Of a stretch of DNA of 64,000 bases, positions 1 through 9,477 are shown in pieces. This DNA is from Oreohelix idahoensis (lineage: Eukaryota > Mollusca > Gastropoda > Stylommatophora > Oreohelicidae). Both the position numbers and the translations under genes were made by a program. The stretch covers positions 62,001 to 126,000 of the forward strand of contig JAMPIV010009915.1 in NCBI GenBank assembly GCA_024509875.1, in the 5' to 3' direction. Under the pieces are notes generated by a model. It did not search any database and was not told the origin of the DNA. It saw only the letters and a list, made by a program, of their open reading frames with translations. The stretch's first letter is position 1, and every line of letters starts with the position of its first letter.

Positions 1-144
1 TAAGAGAAGGAGAAGTAGTCTCACAAACACATGGAGACAGACATGAGAAAGTTGAAGAAGACATGAAAAGACCTTGAGCTGATTGCACGCGATAGAAGGA
101 CGTGGCATGAGTTTGTTGAAGGCGTATGCTCATTGGGGAGCTGA
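1..144 (+). pseudogene. RTE-like LINE, 3' end of ORF2 (fragment)
   Basis: The reading frame ending at the TGA at 142-144 encodes ELIARDRRTWHEFVEG near its end. This matches the C-terminal motif of the longer LINE copy on the minus strand at 61.6-63.9 kb (LEMMARDRRTWHVFVEG). Only the extreme C-terminus of the reverse transcriptase ORF is inside the window; upstream codons contain stops, so this is a dead copy. The RTE label rests on the general look of the better copy (APE-type endonuclease, RT, short tandem-repeat 3' tail), not on a database match. Confidence 0.6.
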
Positions 145-210
145 AGAAGAATAAAACGAAGAATATGAACGAAGACACAACAGATAAAAATGTGTATCAA
201 CCTTTTTATT

Positions 211-418
211 ATCGTTGTTGATAACGTGATCACTACCTTAAGTCCACAACACAAAGATCACAATCGTTGTTGATAACGTGATCACTACCTTAAGTCCACA
301 ACACAAAGATCACAATCGTTGTTGATAACGTGATCACTACCTTAAGTCCACAACACAAAGATCACAATCGTTGTTGATAACGTGATCACTACCTTAAGTC
401 CACAACACAAAGATCACA
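211..418. repeat. Tandem repeat, 52 bp x 4
   Basis: Four head-to-tail copies of a 52-bp unit start at 211, 263, 315 and 367. The copies look identical by eye. Each unit contains the perfect 8-bp palindrome GTGATCAC. The array lies just after the LINE fragment. It has no spacers of differing sequence, so it is a minisatellite and not a CRISPR array. Confidence 0.95.
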
Positions 419-779
419 ATGGCATGAGATACTAAGAAGTAGCTACTAATGTTGCCGTAAGAACATATGAAGAAACCAACAGACTTACTAGAAGCAACGA
501 CATAACTGAGTATGAGACAGAACAACCTGCCAAGCTGAAACACGTTGACATACTGCCGTTGGACCAGTCAAAGACAAGTTCTATAAGGATGTAAACATTT
601 AGAAGTTTGGTTTGGTTTGAAGGACTATCTTCATTGCACACGGACAACTCTATCACTGCTCCGATCTCCTTCATTAGATCATACGAGGATCTCAGCACAG
701 TGCACAAACTCCGTAGCACCGGCGAGAATCCCAATGTGTGTATACAGGAATCACACATTCTATAAATATTTTTGGTGGG
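419..779. other. Unassigned, no gene seen
   Basis: A 108-codon minus-strand frame crosses this stretch but shows no motif, no homology I recognise and no splice context. I see nothing else here. Confidence 0.5.
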
Positions 780-1110
780 TAGGTTTCTAATATTTTAAAT
801 TTTGCCAGGGCAGCGGCCTTACTGCCTATTTTTGACGATTTCCAACTGCCATGGGATTTTTAACGTGCGCAACTTGCATACGGGACCTCCTATTTTTTTC
901 GACCTTATCCGAGAAGGCTAGGAATCCGATCTCACTACCCAGGAGACCAGAGGGGGGGGGGGGAGTATGACGTCATTAGGACCACTGGCTCTGAAAAAAA
1001 AATTCCATAAATTATATTCCCTCAACTGGGAATCGAACCCGGTACCTCTAGAGTTCCAGGCGGATGCCATACCTCTTAGCCACTCCGACCCCCAACTTGA
1101 AGTTGACCAT
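780..1110 (-). mobile_element. tRNA-derived SINE
   Basis: On the minus strand, 1098 to about 1027 carries a pol III promoter: A box TGGCTAAGAGG and B box GGTTCGATTCC, both exact to consensus. The flanking 7-mers do not pair as an acceptor stem, so this is a SINE head and not a tRNA gene. The body continues leftwards to about 780 and includes a 'cgcacgttaaaaatccca' stretch of the kind common in invertebrate SINE tails. The ends are approximate. Confidence 0.7.
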
Positions 1111-1559
1111 TGCTTCTTCAGATATAGTGAAATTGACGCCAAAGTGTTTGAAACTAAAAACGAAAATGTAGCTTGAAACGAGTGAGAAATTAGATCATTT
1201 GAAACTTAAGTAAAATAAAACCATGCATTAACAACACAAAGACAACATAAAATGTCTTATTCACCTCACATCCCAGTCAACATAAGATACTAACGGCTTC
1301 CAAATGAAGAAACCTGCAAGAGGAAAAGGGACAAGAAGACATACCAACACTTGCAAAACATAATACTCGCATACACGCTGTGTAGCTATCTCCATGTTGC
1401 ATGACATCAAGTGAGCTTATAAATTAGCTCGTGTAAATCTGGTATTTAAAAGGAGAGGGGGAAAAAGACTAGAAGTCCATTTAAGCAATTGTGAAAATAA
1501 TACGGCCTCAAATTTAACGCGGTAGTACTCAAGTTCCTGCTTCTCCTTCCATGATGACT
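1111..1559. other. Unassigned, no gene seen
   Basis: AT-rich sequence with no long frame and no recognisable repeat. Confidence 0.5.
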
Positions 1560-1860
1560 GGCAAAACAACCACTAATCATCAAGCCTGCTGGCGTCTCGC
1601 AGGCCAGCAACAAACTCTCTCTCTACTTTGCTTGTTCTATAGCCATACTTCTTGCTGTACCCCAACTCTGGTTCATGTTTTTCCTCAAGGCTTCCACATT
1701 TCTCCATGATGTTTTTGGGGTGGTCTATCTTCGCCTTCCTTTTGTGATTCACATCATAGCAGTCTGATGATAGTGTTCGGGTATCTTCTAAGAACATGGC
1801 CAACCCAATTCCAGCGTCTGCTTGATATGATGGTTTGCAGATCTTCTTGATTACTCCGAG
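1560..1860 (-). pseudogene. LINE ORF2 C-terminal fragment, frameshifted
   Basis: Minus-strand frames give WNWVGHVLRR, then a run ending VEREFVAGLRDASRLDD and a stop at about 1573. This is the usual order of the C-terminal tail of non-LTR retrotransposon ORF2 (a W-x-GH-x-RR motif, then a basic stretch, then an FVAGL-like end). The pieces lie in different frames, so at least one indel is present. It differs from the 61.6-kb LINE and is probably another family. No RT core remains. Confidence 0.45.
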
Positions 1861-2104
1861 TCAACAGTTTTTGGCCTTTGAAAGTGTTCGGGGAAAAAAA
1901 ATTCGCAGGTTAATACTCAAGTTAAGTGCCCTTATGAAACTGGTCTACATGTTTTTGGCAAATTTTTATACGTAAAAGATTACATAAAATCGGCTCAGAA
2001 GTTCTTACGTTGTTTCTTGCGACAAACGGACTTACAAATTTAAGTTAGAAGCGCTTTTCGCAATTGAAATAGCCAAGAAGCTAATAAATATGTTTTTAAC
2101 CAAT
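1861..2104. other. Left flank of gypsy element 1
   Basis: Unassigned AT-rich DNA ending in CCAAT. This is the imperfect 5-bp target duplication of the downstream LTR retrotransposon, with partner GCAAT at 11832-11836. Confidence 0.5.
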
Positions 2105-4477
2105 TGTGATAAACGAGCGCAAAGGCCTTTTTGCTCCATCTTTTCCTACATTTTTCATATTGTATTTTCTCCGACATTTGCTCTTTCATCCCATATTTGC
2201 GACCCACATTTGCTATTTCATCGTTGTGATTACTCGAGATCAGTATCTAGAGAACCACATTTGTTCTTTCATCGGGGAAAATAAAAGTCCTTTGATTGAG
2301 TCAACATGCCTGACATTATCGTTTGAAACCCACATTGCATCGTGAAAAATCTGGTAAAAACACATCTGGTCATCCTAATCAAACATCTGGGCATGCTGTA
2401 ATTTATGTGGCACCACATTGGACGCCCAGATTGGCCAGGGGAAAACGTCTCATGCTGTAATGGTGTTATCTTTGGTCGGCCGCGGTTCAGACAAGCGTTG
2501 GTTTACCACATGGAACGCCCACCTTGGCCAGGTGAACAATAAACAATCAGAGGTCAAACTACACCCACGTTTGGACTGACAGGGGACAAGAGCGATCCTG
2601 TGAATGAGTGACCAGAGGGGCCATTAATGATTGGTTGGTATGGGCGGAGCTAGGTGTCGGATCCAGAAACCCATATTGGACGGGCAGAAATATAATCTAC
2701 TGCGTAGCTTGCAAGAGGAAGGAGTCCAGTTTTTTACATTGTGAGGAAGAGATTAATCCCAAAAACGCCTAGCCTAATACACGTGTTTATTCAGAGTGGA
2801 TATAATTCAGTTCTGTGATGAATTGTGTTCTTAAAGGATTTTGCGAAGGGAAAAGAAGGTTAGTAGATCTTATATTTATTAATACATTTTCTTATTTTTG
2901 TTTATTTTAACCTCACAGCTAAAATGTGCGGAAGATAAAGTTTCAAATAATTCTTGGCATAACTGATTAATAAAATCAGAAGATTTTCCTAGAAGATGAT
3001 AGGATGATAGGAGGTAATTAATAGTTCATACGTCACCTTCATCATCATCACAGTCTCCCATGCGCACACACTCTCATGCACAAGATATTTAACATCATTA
3101 GAATTGAACTCAGAGAGAGAGAGATGAATAATGAGCAGTAGTTTAAATGCAAGTCAACCAGTGATGTTAAATATGAAAAACTTACGAAGACGTTTGTGTG
3201 TCTTCAGTTCATCAGAAGTCTGAGTCTACACGCAACGTGTCTGACGTCTAACCAGAAATAAGTTATCAAAACGGACATTTGGCTAGCAGAATTCGCCATA
3301 GGACATCTTTCATTCCTCAATTAAAAAGGAATATTGTCTCACCCACAAGTCAGAAGGTGGACGCAGCATTTTTCGTCACCATATACTGCTTGCTCACAAG
3401 TTCAATACAGAGTTATCACAAGTTCAATACCTCGTTATCACAAGTTCAATACAGAGTCATCATAAATTCAAATCACTCGAAAGATCATTATTATCTGAAG
3501 TCAAGCAAAAGAGCTCAAAAGAGGAATTGCATATTTATAGCAAGGCAACACCCTCTTAAGCGCACTCTATGAAGCAGACTATATATATATTTTATGAATC
3601 ACGACTACATATGCAAGGTTATGAGTCTACATATCACTACCGATTCGTGAAGATATCCAGTCTGGCCAGTACCCTCGGGAGATTAGACAACAGACCTTTT
3701 GTTCATGTGACAGCTATTAACTGTTGATCCACACTACAGAGATATACTCAAACAGTGAAGGAATATACATAGATATCTCGTCAGCGTTCTCCGTACGACA
3801 ACAGTATTCATCAGAACGTCCTCGGCTTAGAGATACCCCACTCGACATAACGTATAACAACTTGGGACATTTTATGCATACATGTGAATCTTCATATCTA
3901 GGAGAAGCATTTAGAGACACATGGACTGTGTAGAGTACTCACCATTTTGGTAACACGTATCATATCACATCATCATTTCACTTTACACCAGTTCATTCTT
4001 AATTAACTATTACTTAATTAACTGCAATTTTATTATCTCATCTGTGTGTTTTGTGTGAATCGTCTTTCACCATCATCACGATCTAACCATTACTAACCCT
4101 ATATGTGTGTATATTTCATTAATAAACCCAACGATCGGTTGATCATTATCAAGAGCTTGTTAATGTATCACTCGTGCTGTCGGTGTTACATATTCCCCTA
4201 TAGGAACATTTCACTACGCAGATGAGGTTGGGGGCTTTTTCTTTACGGGATCTAAGGGCAGAAGCTAAGGTCGTGGGGAAACAGAACTCTTTCCATAATT
4301 AATTAGAAAACACTGTCTAGTGGAAAGCATTCGCATTCCTGTCTTCTTGTCCCTATCTCGAATAGGTCTTTATTCTTTCTTAACGAGCCAATTTCTAGAG
4401 ACCTTATATCTAATATCTCATAGACTATTCCTGGCAAAAACTACTGTTGTAGTTGCCCCAGTACTCACCACACGACA
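2105..4477 (+). repeat. 5' LTR of gypsy element 1
   Basis: 2373 bp, starting TGTGATAAACG and ending CACGACA. It is matched by the right copy at 9478-11831 (2354 bp). The length difference is accounted for by one missing 22-bp unit near 3420-3445 plus a few single or double base differences. Scattered substitutions look below about 1 percent, so the insertion is recent. A TATA-like run lies near 3583 and an AATAAA signal at 4121-4126. Short ORFs repeated in both LTRs (for example 3724-3933) show no motif and are not annotated as genes. Confidence 0.93.
4121..4126 (+). promoter_or_regulatory. Polyadenylation signal in LTR
   Basis: AATAAA in the 5' LTR; the matching hexamer in the 3' LTR is at 11475-11480. 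A TATA-like TATATATATATTTTATG run lies about 540 bp upstream, consistent with a U3-R arrangement. The transcription start itself cannot be read from sequence. Confidence 0.4.
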
Positions 4478-4481
4478 ATTG

Positions 4482-4499
4482 TGGACTCGTCTTGGGATT
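4482..4499 (+). promoter_or_regulatory. Primer-binding site of gypsy element 1
   Basis: TGGACTCGTCTTGGGATT begins 4 nt after the LTR end. The leading TGG would pair with the CCA end of a tRNA. I cannot name the tRNA without a search. Confidence 0.6.
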
Positions 4500-4999
4500 A
4501 GTGAACCCGGACTTAGAAGTGTGATAAATCACATTTTCATCCCTGCTATACAGTTGCGATAATTGCAAAATTTGTTGGCATTTTGAGGGATTACCTTCTA
4601 GACTGACTATTACTATAATTTGTCTATTTCATAGGGGGGATAATTTATATCTCTAAAGCACGAGTGATACTTTTTAAATTGAGTATCAAACGGACAGAGT
4701 AAGCACTTTTTGAGAACAGAGGATACTGTAGGGTACTGATTTTTTTACTCTTTTTCTGTAACTGCTGGGAAAATTTTTATCATAAATATTTAGCAAATTT
4801 TTCATAGAAAACTTCGAGATAATCTGTTATATAATTTTTCAGAATACGCTGAGTGAGTGATTTTTTTTAAAGAACTATTTGAACTTGATTACTAATTTAA
4901 ACCTAGCTGGTTTTAAAGAGATAATTACTTGTGCGAGTCTAAACAATTTGTTTGGAGGTCACTGCAAATTTTTCCCTTCGCGAACCCGTACTGCATATC
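4500..4999 (+). other. Leader of gypsy element 1
   Basis: Non-coding, AT-rich stretch between the primer-binding site and the gag ATG. An open frame extends upstream to 4952 without an ATG. Confidence 0.6.
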
Positions 5000-7207
5000 A
5001 TGGCAGATGCTGCAAAAATTAGAACTAGTTTAATGGCGGCAGGGCGTGAATACGGGTTAAGTGGAAAAGATCTGATAAAATTTGTGAGTGAGGAGACTGA
5101 TAAACTCCATGCAAGAGAGATGGAAGTGCAGAAACTTGCAATGGAGAAGGAGAAAGCCGCAGCAGAAGCAGCGGAGCGGAAAGCCGCAGCAGAAGCAGTG
5201 GAGCGGAAAGAAGCAGCAGAAGCAGCGGAGCGTAAAAAGAAAGCCGCAGCAGAGCATGCACTTAACATGAAGCAACTGGAAATCCAGGGACAGACCAATC
5301 AGATAGAGCTGGCAAAAAGTGCAGCGGCTTCCAACTTTGATGGAGGGCACTCACCCCGCTCAGATGGTGTGCCTACTTCGCAACCTGCACCACCCAATGC
5401 CATGAACTTTCCGCTGGAACCTTTTTCAGAAAGGAACGATACCATGGACGCCTTTTTAGACCGCTTCGAACGCTTTGCAACAGGGTTTGGACTTGAAGAA
5501 CGGAAGTGGAACTTGAAACTTTCCCAGGGCCTAAGAGGAGCAACCTACGAAGTTTTTAATAAACTTCCGGCCGGAGAGCAAGATGACTATCCGGCATTGA
5601 AAAAAGCTCTCTTGGTGAGGTACGAGCTTCATTCAGAGGCTTACCGAAAAAAATTTCGAGGTTCTAGGAAGGAGGCCGGAGAGACTTTCTCGCAGTTCGC
5701 AGCCTGTATTGAAGACTACCTAGTGAAGTGGTGTACACTGGGAAACTTTACCGAGAACTATGACGGGTTGAAAGAGCTGATTGTGATAGAGCAACTAAAA
5801 GAGTCTATGTCGGTGGAAATGCATAGATTTCTCACTGAAAATGGCGCTGACCGGTTAGAAAATATTCTTACACTAGCAGAGCGATTCCAAAATGCTCTCA
5901 TGTGGTCTCAAGGAGCCAGAAAGAAGTTTTCGGATCAGGCGCCAAAGCAATCTGCTCGCTCCCAACCAGACCAACAAAGCAAAGGACCACACATCTCGCA
6001 TAAACAGCACGCAAAACAAGATAACTACAAAGAGCAAAACAAGAAAAATGCTGCGCCACACCAGAGACAGGGAGATAAATGGTGCAAGTACTGTCGCTTG
6101 AACAATCACAACACTAATGAGTGCAAGCGCAGACCTCCTCCCCAACATGCTGCCTGTCTGCAGACAAAATCGTCACCCCGGAAGGAGCAGAGGACCGGAA
6201 ACGTTTCTCATCCTCCTGTCATCGAATCAGTCCTCGTAAACGGACAATCTGTGGAGTGCCTTTATGACACAGGACTTGCTTTCGATGCGGTGGTCAGGGC
6301 ATCTCTTGTCACCCCTGACCAGATAACAGAAGAGAGTGTCGACATCCAAAGTCCGACGAAGGATGTTGCATCCTTGACATTGCCAATTGCACTTATCAGA
6401 GTGGAATCTCGTTATGTGACAGGAGAGATTCGTGCAGCTATAATGGAAGAACCAATCTACTCTTTAATCTTGGGATGTAGATATGTGTTCCTTGGAGAAC
6501 CTACTCAACCACTAGTCATAGCGGCCGTACAGACTAGAGGACAGACAAAAAAAGATTCAGAGCAGGAACCTCCTACCAATATCCTCCCCGAGGAATTGAA
6601 GAGGGCCCAAATGGAAGATTCCTCACTGGCGCCCTGTTTTAAAAAATTACCTAAGACACACAACCCACCTACCAAGGGAGACTTCTTTATGAAAAATGGA
6701 TTGATGTATCGCCGAGCTGGAAATGAAGGACAGGAACACAATCAATTAGTAGTTCCTGCAACCTATAGGAACCAGGTGCTTGAGATGGGCCACTCTATCC
6801 CATTTAGTGGACACATGGGAATGAGCGCCACGACTCAAAGGATCGCCTGCCACTATTATTGGCCAGGGATCACCGGTGACATTAAACGTTTCGTCAAGTC
6901 TTGTCCTCAGTGCCAGAAAGTTGCACCAAAACACTGGATGGCACCCGCGACCCTTGGGGAGATGCCAATCTTGGGCACACCATTTGAAAGAGTGGCCGTG
7001 GATATAATTGGACCTCTGCTGAGAACTAAGAAGAGGAACTCCCATATCCTTACCTTAGTGGACATCTGTTCCATGTGGGGCGAAGCCATAGCCATGCCAG
7101 CATGCGACTCAGTGCATGTAGCTGACGCTTTACTGAATATCTTTACTAGATTGGGCTTCCCGCATGAGATTCTCACAGACAACGGGTCACAATTTAGAGG
7201 CAAGTAG
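5000..7207 (+). CDS. Gag-protease-integrase polyprotein, 5' part of gypsy element 1
   Basis: The first in-frame ATG is at 5000 (MADAAKIRT). Residues about 30-105 form an Ala/Glu/Lys-rich coiled coil (repeats of AERKAAAE type). A retrotransposon Gag domain follows at about 130-300. A CCHC zinc knuckle (C-x2-C-x4-H-x4-C) starts near residue 362, and the aspartic protease triad DTG is at 423-425. The integrase HHCC zinc domain starts at H598 with CPQC at 635-638. The first integrase catalytic Asp is 668 (AVDIIGP) and the second is 727 (LTDNGS). A TAG at 7205-7207 ends the frame between the second Asp and the catalytic Glu. The same frame continues downstream, so the stop is a nonsense mutation or, less likely, a readthrough site. 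Confidence 0.88.
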   Translation: MADAAKIRTSLMAAGREYGLSGKDLIKFVSEETDKLHAREMEVQKLAMEKEKAAAEAAERKAAAEAVERKEAAEAAERKKKAAAEHALNMKQLEIQGQTNQIELAKSAAASNFDGGHSPRSDGVPTSQPAPPNAMNFPLEPFSERNDTMDAFLDRFERFATGFGLEERKWNLKLSQGLRGATYEVFNKLPAGEQDDYPALKKALLVRYELHSEAYRKKFRGSRKEAGETFSQFAACIEDYLVKWCTLGNFTENYDGLKELIVIEQLKESMSVEMHRFLTENGADRLENILTLAERFQNALMWSQGARKKFSDQAPKQSARSQPDQQSKGPHISHKQHAKQDNYKEQNKKNAAPHQRQGDKWCKYCRLNNHNTNECKRRPPPQHAACLQTKSSPRKEQRTGNVSHPPVIESVLVNGQSVECLYDTGLAFDAVVRASLVTPDQITEESVDIQSPTKDVASLTLPIALIRVESRYVTGEIRAAIMEEPIYSLILGCRYVFLGEPTQPLVIAAVQTRGQTKKDSEQEPPTNILPEELKRAQMEDSSLAPCFKKLPKTHNPPTKGDFFMKNGLMYRRAGNEGQEHNQLVVPATYRNQVLEMGHSIPFSGHMGMSATTQRIACHYYWPGITGDIKRFVKSCPQCQKVAPKHWMAPATLGEMPILGTPFERVAVDIIGPLLRTKKRNSHILTLVDICSMWGEAIAMPACDSVHVADALLNIFTRLGFPHEILTDNGSQFRGK

Positions 7208-7789
7208 ACAGAGGAGGTGCTTAGAATATTCAAGACTAGGCATATCCATACTTCGCCCTATCATCCCCAAAGTAACGGGCAAGTAGAGCGGTTTAACGGG
7301 ACGCTCACCTCTATTCTTCGGAAGTTGGCACAGGAGAAGTCAGAAACTTGGGATCAGTATCTTCCTGCCGCATTATTTGCTTATAGGGAAGTACCGCATG
7401 CGTCAACTGGAGTTCCTCCGGCCACATTACTCTTCGGAAGACCTATTAAAGGTCCATTAGAAGCATTACTAAGAACATGGACAGATGCCAAGGCAGACGA
7501 CACTGTCACATCAGCCTTCCAGTACGTCACAGACTTGAAACAACGCCTGAAGACTGGCTGGGAATTAGCCACAGCGAAAGTACGGGAAGCTAGGCGGAAA
7601 CATGCCAAATATTACAATCGCAATGCGAAGGACCGAGAACTAGCAGTAGGAGAGAAGGTGCTACTTCTTCTGCCAAGTAGCAGTAATAAATTGCAGATTT
7701 GCTGGAGGGGACCCTACAAAGTGGTGGAAAAGATTTCTCGCACCAACTATAAAATCGCCGTGAACGGAAAGCAGAAATTTATCACCTAA
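7208..7789 (+). pseudogene. Integrase C-terminal part, gypsy element 1
   Basis: This continues the gag-protease-integrase frame after the TAG. SNGQVERFNG carries the catalytic Glu, 35 residues after the second Asp (D-x35-E). A helical region (REVPHASTG, VREARRKHAKYYNRNAKD) and the GPY/F module (WRGPYKVVEKI) follow. The frame closes at the TAA at 7787-7789. The protein-level continuation is in the frame shifted by +2 or -1 from about 7783, so one small indel separates integrase from RT. It may have been made as one polyprotein in the active ancestor. Confidence 0.8.
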
Positions 7790-9411
7790 ATCTGCTTAAG
7801 AAGTTTTACGAGCGAGCCCCTGCCGAACCAGCGCACCTCATGACTATGGCCATTGCTATGCAAATGGAAGAAGAGCCATTATCATCCGAAGAGTACCCGG
7901 TGATACAGGAGGAATCACATTTAGATGTGAAAATAAGCTCCACCTTAACGGAAGCTCAGCAAGAAAAAGTAAGGAGATTGATGGAAAACCACGCCGATTC
8001 TCTGACAGACAAACCGGTCCGGACAAACCTGATGGAGTTTGACATGGAAGTCACGGATCCTACGCCCGTCCGAATGAGAACCTATCCGATTCCGTATGCC
8101 AAGGCGACGGCATTAAAGCAAGAAATTGATTACTTACTTAAGGAAGGCATAATTTCGAAGTCGGAGTCCCCTTACAGTGTGGGAGTGGTGCTGTTACGCA
8201 AACCCAGTGGAGAACACCGCCTGTGCATCGACTACCGACAGCTGAATGCGTTAACACAGTTCCAGCCAGAACCGTTACCGGACCAGAACCAGCTATTTAC
8301 TAAGCTGAGCAGGGCTCGCTATTTTTCAAAGATCGACCTCAGTAAATGGTACTATCAAATACCGGTAAAAGCTGAGGCGAGGAACCTGTTATCCTTCAGT
8401 ACTCCAGATGGACACTTCGAGTTTAATGTGATGCCATTTGGACTGAACAATGCTCCTAGTGTTTTCACAAGGATGATGCGAAAGTTATTGGATCCTTTGA
8501 ATCATCCCGCCATCAGCAATTTTATGGATGATATCCTAGTAGCTACTGAATCGTTTGAAGAACATATATTAGCGCTATCCTTGCTGTTTAACAGACTCAG
8601 AGAAGCGGGACTAACCGCCCGCCCAACCAAATGTCAAATTGGTTGCGAACAGCTAGAGTTCCTAGGACATACTATATCCCATGGGACTATGTTCCCCAAG
8701 ACTCAAAACGTTGAGAAGCTGAGAAATGCACCGAGACCGTCCACAAAAAGGGATGTCCGGTCATTTGTATCTCTCTGTGGATTCTACCAGAGATATATAA
8801 AGGATTTTAATAGCCTCTGTGCGCCGCTTACATCGCTAACCAAGAAAGGAAACCCAGATAAAGTGACATGGTCAGCAGAATGTGAACATGCATATGCACT
8901 CTTAAAAGAGAAACTCACCACAAAACCTATTTTACGGCTTCCGGATTTAACTAGAAAATTCATCTTGCGCACAGATGCCAGTAACATTGGAATCGGGGCT
9001 ACATTACTACAGCCAGATGACAGGAGCCCACCAAATCTATTTCCAGTCGCATATGCGAGTCGGAAGTTAAACCGAGCAGAACAAAACTATTCCACAATCG
9101 AAAAGGAATGTTTGTCCCTCGTCTGGGGAATACAAAAATTTCAAGCATACCTGTACGGAAGGAAATTTACAATCCAGAGTGATCACCAACCTCTGACCTT
9201 CCTCGCCAATTCAAAGAATTTGAATGCTAGACTGATGAGGTGGTCGCTTGTTCTACAACCTTACACGTTCCAAGTGGACTATATTCAAGGAAAACATAAC
9301 GTAGGAGCGGATTTTTTAAGCCGTCATCCTATGAGGCAGGACGGAGAGCACAGACAAGTAGAGGAAAGGGTGGAAACCGGAGAGAAAAACGAAAATGAGG
9401 AAAAGGATTAA
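7783..9411 (+). CDS. Reverse transcriptase-RNase H, gypsy element 1
   Basis: Open from about 7783 (first ATG 7840) to TAA 9409-9411. RT motifs in order are RKPSGEHRLCIDYRQLN, FSKIDLSKWYYQIPV (first catalytic Asp), NVMPFGLNNAPSVFTR, and FMDDILV at 8521-8541, where Phe-Met replaces the usual Tyr-x before the DD pair. Then come FLGHTIS and the connection. RNase H shows RTDASNIGIGATL, STIEKECLSLVW, IQSDHQPLTF and GADFLSRH, giving the D-E-D-D catalytic set. It ends in an acidic/basic tail. The usual protease-RT junction is absent because integrase precedes RT. Confidence 0.9.
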   Translation, partial: HLNLLKKFYERAPAEPAHLMTMAIAMQMEEEPLSSEEYPVIQEESHLDVKISSTLTEAQQEKVRRLMENHADSLTDKPVRTNLMEFDMEVTDPTPVRMRTYPIPYAKATALKQEIDYLLKEGIISKSESPYSVGVVLLRKPSGEHRLCIDYRQLNALTQFQPEPLPDQNQLFTKLSRARYFSKIDLSKWYYQIPVKAEARNLLSFSTPDGHFEFNVMPFGLNNAPSVFTRMMRKLLDPLNHPAISNFMDDILVATESFEEHILALSLLFNRLREAGLTARPTKCQIGCEQLEFLGHTISHGTMFPKTQNVEKLRNAPRPSTKRDVRSFVSLCGFYQRYIKDFNSLCAPLTSLTKKGNPDKVTWSAECEHAYALLKEKLTTKPILRLPDLTRKFILRTDASNIGIGATLLQPDDRSPPNLFPVAYASRKLNRAEQNYSTIEKECLSLVWGIQKFQAYLYGRKFTIQSDHQPLTFLANSKNLNARLMRWSLVLQPYTFQVDYIQGKHNVGADFLSRHPMRQDGEHRQVEERVETGEKNENEEKD

Positions 9412-9464
9412 GGAATCCCGAGCAAGAAGGCTAAGCTCTCCTGAGTACGATTGACATCACACTT

Positions 9465-9474
9465 GAGGAGGGGC
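9465..9474 (+). promoter_or_regulatory. Polypurine tract, gypsy element 1
   Basis: GAGGAGGGG lies immediately before the 3' LTR (starts 9478), the expected place for plus-strand priming. Confidence 0.65.
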
Positions 9475-9477
9475 TAT

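Noticed and set aside
211..418. CRISPR-like array
   Set aside because: No variable spacers; simple tandem repeat in a eukaryotic repeat landscape.
432..758. 108-codon minus-strand frame
   Set aside because: No domain, no splice or start context, composition of random AT-rich DNA.
1027..1098. Possible tRNA gene (perfect A and B boxes)
   Set aside because: The acceptor halves do not pair and an element body follows, so it is a SINE head.
3724..3933. 69-codon frame present identically in both LTRs (also 11078-11287)
   Set aside because: Identity only reflects the young LTR pair. No motif, and an overlapping antisense frame of similar length exists.
4939..5350. Ala/Ser- and Leu/Cys-rich antisense frames
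   Set aside because: Shadows of the gag coiled-coil coding repeat on the opposite strand.
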